DNA from: Pedosphaera sp.
GTDB lineage: Bacteria > Verrucomicrobiota > Verrucomicrobiia > Limisphaerales > Pedosphaeraceae
Assembly: GCA_028293325.1 (NCBI GenBank)
Contig: JAQGPA010000053.1
Coordinates: forward strand, 1-33,223
Direction of reading: 5' to 3'
Length of the DNA stretch: 33,223 nt
A program made the translations under genes and the position numbers. The number at the start of each line of letters is the position of its first letter. Position 1 is the first letter of the stretch. Below the pieces are notes generated by a model. That model had not been told where the DNA came from, ran no database searches, and saw nothing but the letters and a program-made list of their open reading frames with translations. Below are positions 26,653-33,223 of the stretch, one piece after another.

Positions 26653-26835
26653 TTAGAGCAGTTCCATAAATGCTGTAGCGAGGCGGAAAAGTTAGTGAGG
26701 GACGCGGTCTTTTTGACTTTTGGCTTCGTTTCGGCTCGGTCACAGGCCACCTTGGGCATGCTCCCTCGCCAAAGCCTCGCCCAAAGTCAAAAATCCTCGC
26801 TCCGCCGCGCTACATCATTTCTGCCAATGCTCTAA
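26653..26835. repeat. 183-bp imperfect palindromic repeat element
   Basis: The left end (26653-26687) and right end (26801-26835) form a terminal inverted repeat matching at about 29 of 35 bases (TTAGAGCA...AAATG-TGTAGCG-GGCGGA). Inner segments CTTTTTGACTTTTGGC (26709-26724) and GCCCAAAGTCAAAAAT (26779-26794) also pair. It encodes nothing. A 24-bp exact copy of its left tip is present at 28119-28142. It resembles a MITE or a REP-type element; the class is not known. Confidence 0.7.
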
Positions 26836-26985
26836 AGGTCCGCCAAGGAAGGGTTTGCGGCATGGAGGATAAAAATAGCGCGAGGGAAAGAGCGCACTTC
26901 ATTCAAGCAGACAACAAATCTGTAAAGGCGTCAGGCCGCCGCAAATTAACCAACTGTTCGCGCATAAATTCGCGCGGGTTGCAGA

Positions 26986-27198
26986 TTACTGCAGGCGGTA
27001 AACGATGCGGGCCTTGTCCAAATCGTAGGGTGACATTTCCATCTTAACGCGATCGCCAACAGTCAGGCGGATAAACCGCTTGCGCATTTTGCCGGAGATA
27101 TGGGCCAGCACCTGATGCTTGTTGGTCAACTCAACGCGAAACATGGTCCCGGCCAACACGGCCAGTATTCTACCTTCAATTTCGATATGTTGTTCCAT
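26986..27198 (-). CDS. infA: Translation initiation factor IF-1
   Basis: A 70-residue S1/OB-fold protein that occupies the 30S A site during initiation. The family pattern [61 protein letters not shown] is complete. The N-terminus starts MEQHIEIEG without the usual MAKE lead, but the ATG at 27198 is the natural start for this length. It lies downstream of the RRM gene on the same strand. The strong terminator between them suggests its own promoter in 27199-27265. Confidence 0.96.
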   Translation of the reverse strand: MEQHIEIEGRILAVLAGTMFRVELTNKHQVLAHISGKMRKRFIRLTVGDRVKMEMSPYDLDKARIVYRLQ

Positions 27199-27261
27199 CC
27201 ACTGTTTTCTTCATCTGCCCTGGTTCAAACCGGTTCCGCTTCAAACGGCAGTCTTCAAAAC

Positions 27262-27299
27262 GAAACAAAAAGGTGTGGAATTCACCCGAATCCCACACC
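27262..27299 (-). terminator. Intrinsic terminator of the RRM gene
   Basis: On the minus strand, GGTGTGGGATTC pairs with GAATTCCACACC (12 bp including one G-U) around a GGGT loop and is followed by TTTTTGTTTCG. It begins 20 nt after the RRM stop codon. A clear rho-independent terminator. Confidence 0.85.
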
Positions 27300-27318
27300 G
27301 TGAAATCAGACCAGACGA

Positions 27319-27672
27319 TTAACGGCTGTATTCGCGACGCGAACCGCCGCGATCGCCACCACCGCCACCGCCACGATAACCGCCACCACCACCGCCGCCG
27401 CCGCCAGAACGGGGAGCGCGCTCTTCACGAGGGCGGGCTTCGTTAACGGTCAAGTCACGGCCATCAACGTTCTTACCATTGAGGGCGGTAACAGCTGCGT
27501 CAGCGCCTTCTTTGGTTTCCATGGTGACAAAGGCGAAACCGCGAGGGCGGCCGCTAAATTTGTCCATGATCATATCAACGCTGGTCACGGGACCGTGTTG
27601 GGCGAACATGTCTTGGAGTTGATTTTCAGTGGTATTGTAGGACAAATTGCCCACATATAATTTAGTACTCAT
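27319..27672 (-). CDS. Glycine-rich RRM RNA-binding protein
   Basis: 117 residues. A single RNA recognition motif (about 1-82) has RNP2 KLYVGNLSY and RNP1 RGFAFVTM with the aromatic residues in place. It is followed by an Arg/Gly-rich tail (about 85-117; long Gly runs with RGG/RGS). Such small RRM-Gly proteins in bacteria (cyanobacteria, Verrucomicrobia, Bacteroidetes) bind RNA and are often cold-induced chaperones; that role is inferred here. It has a long gene-free leader upstream and a strong terminator downstream, so it is probably a single-gene transcript. Confidence 0.94.
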   Translation of the reverse strand: MSTKLYVGNLSYNTTENQLQDMFAQHGPVTSVDMIMDKFSGRPRGFAFVTMETKEGADAAVTALNGKNVDGRDLTVNEARPREERAPRSGGGGGGGGGYRGGGGGGDRGGSRREYSR

Positions 27673-28194
27673 GATGATTTCTTACTTTCACTTCGTAGAC
27701 TGACTGCTTCTTCCCAGACCGTTCCCGACCATCGGGTTTCAAATCATCACTGAAAGCACTTTCAACTGAAGATTTTCCAAGCCTTGAAATCGACCAGCTA
27801 TCTAACAGAGTTAAACTTAAACATTTACATAAATAATGCAAGACTTTTGCACATGTTTGGGAGTTTAAATATTCATAACAGATTGCATAACAACATCTTA
27901 CTTATATAAAGCCACGCGTTATAAGGCCTGTCGTTTCTCTGGAAGTCACAGCTGGTTTGGCAGTTGGCACTGCTTTGAGCCCAGTGCAATCGGAACCAGG
28001 CCGATACTTAATTGGCATACATTAATTAAAGGGTATTACTTATTATCATCGGCTTTGCCGTTTGGCTTCTGGTTGGCGGAAACCTTGCTAAAACGCTCCC
28101 GAGTTTCTGAAGTGGTGGTATTAGAGCAGTTCCATAAATGCTCGAGTGACATTTTGAGCTTCTCGACACGCAGAAGGACGAACTGATTTTTCGC
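27673..28194. other. AT-rich region upstream of the RRM gene
   Basis: No clear gene. The RRM gene's promoter and leader should be here; small stems CCCGA/TCGGG (27724-27736) and TGAAAG/CTTTCA (27751-27764) would lie in the leader. A minus-strand frame of 38 codons ending at 28036 (C-terminus KVSANQKPNGKADDNK) runs into the solo repeat tip and may be a gene remnant, but no family is recognised. Confidence 0.45.
28119..28142 (+). repeat. Solo 24-bp copy of the palindromic element tip
   Basis: It is identical over 24 bases to 26651-26674 (TATTAGAGCAG-TTCC-ATAAATGCT). The rest of the 183-bp element is missing. It lies directly upstream of the broken acetyltransferase gene, which suggests that an insertion or excision event damaged that locus. 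Confidence 0.75.
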
Positions 28195-28562
28195 AGCTAC
28201 TGGTCCCCTAATCAGTTGAGCCCTGACCGGATGCCAATTGGAAGAGACGACTCAGCGGGCTGCTGGTTTTTGTCGCCGAGATTGATTCTACCATGGTTGG
28301 CTTTGTGAGCTGCGAGCCGAATGGGCATCTCGACCATCTCTATGTTCATGCCCGGTTCCAGAGGCAAGGCATCGCCATGGCGCTCTGCGAGCACATCGAA
28401 CATACGGCGTTATCACGCGGCCTTGGCCGCCTTTTTACCGAAGCCAGCATCACCGCGCATCCATTTTTTGAACGCGCGGGGTTTCGCGTGCTCGCTCCGC
28501 AAATTGTCACGCAGGAGAACGTTTCCTTTACAAACTATCGGATGGAGAAACTTTTCCCGTGA
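28195..28562 (+). pseudogene. Broken GNAT family N-acetyltransferase
   Basis: The intact 3' part (89 codons from ATG 28293) carries GNAT motif A, HLDHLYVHARFQRQGIAMAL with the acetyl-CoA-binding QRQGIA loop, and a typical end (TEASITAHPFFERAGFRV, TNYRMEKLF). The ATG lies inside a core strand. Upstream codons in the same frame still encode family-like sequence (NWKRRLSGLLVFVAEIDST) back to a TGA at 28224-28226. Just before it, another frame continues the match (YWSPNQLSPDR). This indicates a frameshift near 28226-28230 and loss of the 5' end. Activity is unlikely, since the N-terminal third of the fold is lost or out of frame. Confidence 0.7.
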
Positions 28563-28697
28563 TATTCAAAACAAACACGTCAATATCCAGTTCACGTTGC
28601 CAGATGAGGCCAGCGCACCTATAGTAAGTTTAATAGCGTGGGTGTTGTGTTTCGCGCCGGATGCCGGATAGGCCAGCCCCATGGTATGGTAAAATTC

Positions 28698-30074
28698 ATG
28701 ACGATCACCAATCGTAATCGTACCAGCAGCAAAGACCTCGCCCAGCGAGCGTCCCTTCCGATTGTACCTGCGAACGTGATTGCGGAACTGGAGAAGCACA
28801 TTTTGGTGGATGGTTTCAAGCTGGTGATTGATTTGGAAAAGAGCCGCGGCTCGAGATTGGTGGATGCGCCCAGTGGACGAGAACTGGTGGATCTCTACAG
28901 TTTTTATGCGTCGATGCCCATCGGTTTCAACCATCCTCACTTTAACAAGCCGGAAGTGGAGGCGGAATTGTTGGCGGCCGCTAAAATAAAAGTAGCCAAC
29001 GCGGATGTTTATTCCGTCCAGTACGCCACGTTCGTGGATACTTTTGCGCGAGTCATGGAGCGGGCGCCGCTGAACCGCTATTTTTTTATTGAGGGCGGCG
29101 CGCTGGCGGTGGAAAACGCCTTGAAGGCGGCGATGGATTGGAAGGTGCGCAAGAACATTGCAGCGGGACGGGGCGAGCGCGGGACGGAAATCATTCATTT
29201 CGAGCATGCGTTTCATGGTCGTAGCGGCTACACGATGAGCCTGACCAACACCGATCCGCGAAAGACGCAATATTTTGCAAAATTCGCCTGGCCGCGAATG
29301 GCGTCGCCGGCCATCGATTTTTCGCTGCCTGAGCCACAACGCTGGCTGGCGGTGGCGGAACAGGAAAAGCAGGTGGCGCAGCAAATCCGCGAGCTCATTG
29401 CGCAACGCGGAGTTGATATGGCTGCGATTATCATCGAGCCGATTCAGGGTGAAGGTGGTGATAATCATTTCCGGGGCGAATGGCTGCAAACCTTGCGGAA
29501 GATTTGCGATGAGAGCGATGTGCTGCTGATATTTGACGAGGTCCAGAGCGGCATGGGATTGACGGGAAAAAATTGGTGCTGCGAACATTTTGGTGTGTTG
29601 CCGGATTTGCTGACCTTCGGAAAGAAGGCCCAGGTTTGTGGCGTGATGGCGGGGCCTCGTGTGGATGAAGTGGCGGACAATGTTTTCCGTTTGCCGAGCC
29701 GGATCAATTCCACCTGGGCGGGAAATTTCGCGGATTACGTCCGGTCCACGCATTATTTGCGCATCATCGAAGAGGAAAAGCTGGTGGAGAATGCGCGGAT
29801 TAAGGGGGCGTATTTTCAAAATGAATTACAGGCACTGGCACAAAAGCATCCGATCCTCACCGCCGTGCGGGGTCGCGGTCTTATGCTGGCTTTTGACCTG
29901 CCCAATGCGACCCTGCGCGAGGCATTTTTGAACGGTGCTTATGAACTGGGGCTGCTGGTGCTCCGCTCGGGAGAACGCGCCATTCGCCTTCGCCCGGTGC
30001 TGGATATCACGGATGATGTCATTGAGACAGCCTTGCACATCATGGATAAGGAATGCCGGCGGTTGACTGCTTAG
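28698..30074 (+). CDS. lat: L-lysine 6-transaminase (lysine epsilon-aminotransferase)
   Basis: A PLP-dependent class III aminotransferase that moves the epsilon-amino group of lysine to 2-oxoglutarate, giving 2-aminoadipate 6-semialdehyde (cyclising to piperideine-6-carboxylate) and glutamate. The LAT-specific features are strong: YSFYASMPIGFNHPH, NADVYSVQYATFVDTFARV, FFIEGGALAVENALKAAMDWKVRKN, the HFEHAFHGRSGYTMSLTNTDPRKT stretch, IIIEPIQGEGGDNHF and LIFDEVQSG. The PLP lysine lies in LLTFGKKAQVCG. The start at ATG 28698 gives 459 residues beginning MTITNRNRTSSK, a normal N-terminus; upstream GTG 28638 and ATG 28686 are less likely. It leads a same-strand set with the ALDH7 gene and the open frame at 31827. 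Confidence 0.95.
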   Translation: MTITNRNRTSSKDLAQRASLPIVPANVIAELEKHILVDGFKLVIDLEKSRGSRLVDAPSGRELVDLYSFYASMPIGFNHPHFNKPEVEAELLAAAKIKVANADVYSVQYATFVDTFARVMERAPLNRYFFIEGGALAVENALKAAMDWKVRKNIAAGRGERGTEIIHFEHAFHGRSGYTMSLTNTDPRKTQYFAKFAWPRMASPAIDFSLPEPQRWLAVAEQEKQVAQQIRELIAQRGVDMAAIIIEPIQGEGGDNHFRGEWLQTLRKICDESDVLLIFDEVQSGMGLTGKNWCCEHFGVLPDLLTFGKKAQVCGVMAGPRVDEVADNVFRLPSRINSTWAGNFADYVRSTHYLRIIEEEKLVENARIKGAYFQNELQALAQKHPILTAVRGRGLMLAFDLPNATLREAFLNGAYELGLLVLRSGERAIRLRPVLDITDDVIETALHIMDKECRRLTA

Positions 30075-30128
30075 AACACAAAACAACACCTAAAAAGCCA
30101 ATAAAACAAATGGGACGAGTGTTTGTTA

Positions 30129-30157
30129 CCCCTCACCCCGCTCGGGCGGGACGAGGG
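30129..30157. repeat. GC-rich stem-loop between lat and the aldehyde dehydrogenase gene
   Basis: CCCCGC pairs with GCGGG around TCGG, and flanking CCCTC pairs with GAGGG, giving a long hairpin in the 162-bp gap. No T-tract follows. It may be a REP-like dispersed repeat or an mRNA stabiliser of the upstream transcript. Confidence 0.45.
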
Positions 30158-30236
30158 AGACGAATGGTTGGCAAATCATCGGGTCAGGGCGCAATTGCGT
30201 TTTGTTAGGCGCTCTTAATCCGGCGCGAACGGAATC

Positions 30237-31778
30237 ATGCTTAAATCGACGAACAAATTATTCAAGCGACTTGGTTTGAAGGAAACGAACCCGGGAGTTT
30301 TTTGCGGCGAGTGGCTGGGCAGCGGGAGATTGCTGAAGAGTGTTTCGCCGATTAATGGGAAGGCGCTCGCATCGGTCAGGCAGGCCACCGCCGCAGAGTA
30401 TGAGAAGGTCGTGCAGGGCGCAGCGGCGGCTTTTCAGAAATGGCGGGCGATCCCGGCGCCGAAGCGCGGTGAAATTATTCGTCAACTGGGGAACGCTTTG
30501 CGGTCCGCCAAGCAGGACCTCGGAGAACTTGTGACGCTGGAGGCCGGCAAAATTCAAGCTGAAGGCGAAGGCGAGGTGCAGGAGATGATTGATATTTGCG
30601 ATTATGCCGTGGGGCTGTCACGCCAACTGTATGGGCTGACGATTGCGTCGGAACGTCCGCAGCATCGCATGCTGGAGCAGTGGCATCCACTGGGCGTGGT
30701 GGGCGTGATCACCTCATTTAACTTTCCGGTTGCGGTGTGGGCCTGGAACAGCGCGCTGGCGGCGGTTTGCGGGAACGCGGTGCTCTGGAAGCCATCGGGG
30801 CAGACTCCGCTCACTGCGATTGCGACCACAAAGATTGCGGAGCGCGTTTGCCGCGCCAACAAGGTTGATCCGGCGATTTTCAGTCTGGTGATTGGCGACG
30901 TGGAGACAGTTGGCGGGCGGTTAGTGAACGATAAGCGCATTCCATTGGTTTCCGCCACGGGTTCCAGCCGGATGGGCCGGCAAGTCGGGGAAGCAGTGAG
31001 TCAGCGTTTGGGGCGCAGCCTGCTCGAACTTGGCGGCAACAATGCGATTATTGTCGCTCCCAGCGCGGAGCTGGAGCTAGCCGTGCGCGCGATTGTATTT
31101 GGCGCGGTGGGCACCGCCGGGCAGCGTTGCACTTCCACGCGGCGGGTATTCGCGCACGAATCCATTTTGCAGGAATTGATGCAACGGTTGCTGGCGGCCT
31201 ATGAGCAAGTGCGAATCGGGAATCCGATGGAGCCGGATACGCTCATGGGGCCGCTCATCAGCCCCAAGGCCGTGGCGGCGATGCAGACCGCGCTGAAGCA
31301 ACTCCGGCGCGAAGGTGGTTGCATATTATATGGTGGCGAACCTTTGCGCGGGCCGGGTTATCCAGGCGGACGTTATGTGCGGCCATGTATCGCGACGGCA
31401 CGCGCAGATTTTAAGATTGTCCACGAAGAAACATTTGCGCCGATCCTTTACCTGATTGCCTATCAGGATTTGGAAACAGCCATTGCGGAGCATAATGCCG
31501 TGCCGCAGGGGCTAAGTTCGGCGATTTTCACGAATGAATTGCGGGAAGCGGAACAGTTTCTTTCCGCCGTGGGAAGTGATTGCGGGATTGCGAACGTCAA
31601 CATTGGCACGAGTGGTGCGGAAATTGGCGGGGCTTTTGGCGGCGAAAAAGAAACTGGTGGCGGGCGCGAAAGCGGAAGTGACAGTTGGAAGAGTTATATG
31701 CGGCGGCAGACGGTGACCATCAACTACTCCACGGAACTTCCCCTCGCCCAAGGCATCCGCTTTGGAAAACCGTATTAA
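30237..31778 (+). CDS. amaB: ALDH7-type aldehyde dehydrogenase, probable aminoadipate-semialdehyde (piperideine-6-carboxylate) dehydrogenase
   Basis: 513 residues. It oxidises 2-aminoadipate 6-semialdehyde to 2-aminoadipate with NAD(P)+. The N-terminus FKRLGLKETNPGVF matches antiquitin-type enzymes. Nucleotide-binding ITSFNFPVAVWAWN and the WKPSGQTPLT stretch, the general base Glu in SLLELGGNNAI and the catalytic Cys in GTAGQRCTSTRR are present. The ALDH7 signature at the C-terminus, IGTSGAEIGGAFGGEKETGG followed by RESGSDSWKSYMRRQT, is complete and sets it apart from general ALDHs. It directly follows lat, which supplies its substrate, so the two form the first two steps of lysine breakdown to 2-aminoadipate. 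Confidence 0.94.
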   Translation: MLKSTNKLFKRLGLKETNPGVFCGEWLGSGRLLKSVSPINGKALASVRQATAAEYEKVVQGAAAAFQKWRAIPAPKRGEIIRQLGNALRSAKQDLGELVTLEAGKIQAEGEGEVQEMIDICDYAVGLSRQLYGLTIASERPQHRMLEQWHPLGVVGVITSFNFPVAVWAWNSALAAVCGNAVLWKPSGQTPLTAIATTKIAERVCRANKVDPAIFSLVIGDVETVGGRLVNDKRIPLVSATGSSRMGRQVGEAVSQRLGRSLLELGGNNAIIVAPSAELELAVRAIVFGAVGTAGQRCTSTRRVFAHESILQELMQRLLAAYEQVRIGNPMEPDTLMGPLISPKAVAAMQTALKQLRREGGCILYGGEPLRGPGYPGGRYVRPCIATARADFKIVHEETFAPILYLIAYQDLETAIAEHNAVPQGLSSAIFTNELREAEQFLSAVGSDCGIANVNIGTSGAEIGGAFGGEKETGGGRESGSDSWKSYMRRQTVTINYSTELPLAQGIRFGKPY

Positions 31779-31826
31779 TGCGGATTGAATAAAGCCGGTT
31801 CGCAGACCAGATTGTGCCAGAGAATT

Positions 31827-33223
31827 ATGATTAGCTCAGCAACAGGAAACGGAATTGAAGCATTGAAATCGTCCGTGCGCGGAGCGGAGGCAAAGGATTC
31901 GCAGCATTTTGATTGGCCACTGGCTTATGATGCGGAGAAGTTTCTGCAACAGCGGATCGCGGAATTTCTGGCGCTGAACAGTTTTGCGCGGCGACTGGCG
32001 GAGCGGATGCGGAATGAGACAGGCACGGATTTCTTTGAATGGATTGATCATTTGGTGCTTGCGCCGGAGGATGAGAAGACGTTGCGCGAGGCCGGTTTTA
32101 TCCGCAATGAAGGGGCGGAGACACCGGCGGGTGAAGTCGTGCTGTTCCATCCACGGGCCACCCTGCCCCGCATCCTGATTCGGGCGGGGCAAACGCAGAA
32201 TCCGTCGGTCATTGCGTTGCGCCCGGAACATGTGGCTGACTTCATGGCGCGTCATAATTTATCTGAAGAAATCGATGGCGCGCCGTTTTCCCGCTATCGG
32301 CGGTTGGCGGTGTCGGAAGAAAACGGCACCCGCCTGGAGGCGGTGGAGCGACGGGCTTATGGCGGCTTTATTCCCACACCGCTTCGTCCCAATCAGTTGG
32401 AAACCATCATCAAAGTTCAGGAAATGTGGAAAACCCGGCGGCGAATTTTTCCGCAGGATGACGAAGGATTCAAAGCGGCGAATCGATTGCTGGAACAAAG
32501 CATCCCGCTGATTGGGCGTGATTTGACCTGCCAGATTGTTTTTGAGGCGGAGCGGGCTTACTGGGAATCGCGCAATGGGGCGGCACGGGTGCAGAAGTTT
32601 CGCCAAGATCAACTGGGGCTCGGTTGGGGCAATCATGATCACCATACGTTTCGGAGCTCACGCGAACATTTTGTGGACCTGATTGAATTTCTGCTCAAGC
32701 TGGGATTTGAAAAGCGGGAGCGTTATTATGCGGGCGCGGAGGCGGGTTGGGGCGCGCAGATATTGGAACAAGCGGTGGTGGGCATTGTGGTTTTTGCCGA
32801 CGTGGACCTGATGCCGGATGAAACCGGGGTGGATTTCTCCATCAACCGTCTGCCACCCGCCCCGAAGTTGGGGACGGTCGGGCTATGGGTTGGATTGCAT
32901 GGTGAAAGTTTTCTCGATGCGGGCATGCATCATCTTGAGGCACGGTTTGATCATCAATTGCTGCGCGAACAACTGGGAGAGCACGGCATCCAGACGATGA
33001 AACCGTTCTCCGATTTCGATTTTCTACGGCAGGCCTTCACGGAAGGCGAACGCTGGCCGGTGAACCGCGAACGGGCGAAGCGGTTGTTATCCGCCGGGTT
33101 GATCACACCGGAACAATTTGAGCAGTTCACACAGGAAGGGGCGCTGGGCAGTCATTTGGAGAATTTGCAACGTCATGGTGGGTTCAAAGGATTCAACCAA
33201 AAATCGGTGAGTGTAATTATTGC
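31827..33223 (+). CDS. Uncharacterised His-rich protein, possibly VOC-like metal-dependent enzyme (partial, runs off the window)
   Basis: An uninterrupted frame from ATG 31827 covers 465 codons with no stop before the window edge. It starts 48 bp after the ALDH7 gene. The product is not recognised with confidence. Features: EWIDHLVLAPED (His75), a YGGFIPTPLRPNQ segment, a Trp/Arg-rich middle, GLGWGNHDHHTFRSSREHF (His270, His272, His273) followed by LIEFLLKLGFEKRERYYAGA and GIVVFADVDL, then GLHGESFLDAGMHHLEARFD (His358, Glu360, His368, His369, Glu371), and near the end GSHLENLQRHGGFKGFNQ. The His/Asp/Glu pattern and the repeated helix-then-strand layout suggest vicinal-oxygen-chelate-type metal sites (inference). 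Its place in a lysine operon suggests a step after 2-aminoadipate, perhaps on 2-oxoadipate. No signal peptide is seen. Confidence 0.85.
   Translation, partial: MISSATGNGIEALKSSVRGAEAKDSQHFDWPLAYDAEKFLQQRIAEFLALNSFARRLAERMRNETGTDFFEWIDHLVLAPEDEKTLREAGFIRNEGAETPAGEVVLFHPRATLPRILIRAGQTQNPSVIALRPEHVADFMARHNLSEEIDGAPFSRYRRLAVSEENGTRLEAVERRAYGGFIPTPLRPNQLETIIKVQEMWKTRRRIFPQDDEGFKAANRLLEQSIPLIGRDLTCQIVFEAERAYWESRNGAARVQKFRQDQLGLGWGNHDHHTFRSSREHFVDLIEFLLKLGFEKRERYYAGAEAGWGAQILEQAVVGIVVFADVDLMPDETGVDFSINRLPPAPKLGTVGLWVGLHGESFLDAGMHHLEARFDHQLLREQLGEHGIQTMKPFSDFDFLRQAFTEGERWPVNRERAKRLLSAGLITPEQFEQFTQEGALGSHLENLQRHGGFKGFNQKSVSVII

Larger units (their letters stand above)
25880..26985. other. 1.1-kb region without a credible gene
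   Basis: Short open frames here (26012, 26450, 26641) have no ribosome sites or recognisable products. The region holds a perfect 16-bp AT palindrome (TTATATAA twice, 26263-26278), the tRNA 3'-end repeat at 26542-26587, the palindromic element at 26653-26835, and a short CGCGC/GCGCG stem at 26959-26976 just downstream of infA. It appears to be the outer right flank of the suspected island plus repeat debris. Confidence 0.6.

Noticed and set aside
28566..29819. 417-codon minus-strand open frame opposite lat
   Set aside because: It is the mirror of a strongly conserved aminotransferase gene; its translation shows no domain and is rich in His/Arg as expected for an antisense frame.

Overview
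The window looks like chromosomal DNA from a heterotrophic member of the Verrucomicrobia/PVC group (Pedosphaera/Limisphaera-like). This is inferred from gene content, not from a marker search. The indicators are long Reg_prop/Y_Y_Y sensor kinases paired with NarL-type regulators, a DUF1559-type prepilin-like protein with the [20 protein letters not shown] leader, PATR-type autotransporter repeats, and very large secreted beta-helix proteins that share one C-terminal module. Few genes have a clear Shine-Dalgarno sequence.

Layout. (1) 1-2097, minus strand: infC (IF-3 with a long acidic tail and a TTG start) and recA, conserved housekeeping genes. (2) 2459-7008: a two-component pair, a propeller sensor kinase and a LuxR-type regulator. 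A gene-poor stretch follows, with a strong hairpin terminator and a possible small RNA, then a stand-alone CheY-like receiver on the minus strand. (3) 7256-7345: tRNA-Ser(CGA). (4) 7346-26541: about 19.2 kb that looks like a genomic island. It starts at the 3' end of the intact tRNA-Ser gene. It ends at 26542-26587, a 46-bp, 43/46-identical copy of the tRNA 3' end plus 33 bp of downstream flank. It carries a giant beta-helix protein with two pectate-lyase-3-like domains, a second kinase/regulator pair, a GH3 beta-glucosidase, a GH87-like multidomain protein, a non-catalytic protein made of three tandem binding modules, and a prepilin-like DUF1559 protein. No integrase is visible. (5) 26588-28640: infA, a glycine-rich RRM protein with a clean terminator, a 183-bp palindromic repeat element, a solo copy of that element's tip, and a broken GNAT acetyltransferase gene. 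(6) 28698 to the window end: an apparent lysine catabolic operon. It consists of L-lysine 6-aminotransferase (lat), an ALDH7-type aminoadipate-semialdehyde dehydrogenase, and a long open frame running off the window that encodes an unrecognised His-rich, possibly metal-dependent (VOC-like) protein.

How the parts may work together. The island reads as a self-contained polysaccharide, probably glucan, utilisation module: secreted beta-helix enzymes, a beta-glucosidase, a binding scaffold, and a dedicated sensor/regulator. A G/C-rich palindromic motif of the form TCCCC-N6/7-GGGAT(G) followed by GGC in one orientation lies 40-60 bp upstream of three of the island genes (the giant beta-helix protein, GH3, and the tandem-module protein), so co-regulation is a testable hypothesis. 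The lysine operon should convert lysine to 2-aminoadipate, and the third gene may act further along that route. The substrate of the island and the function of the last protein are inferences.
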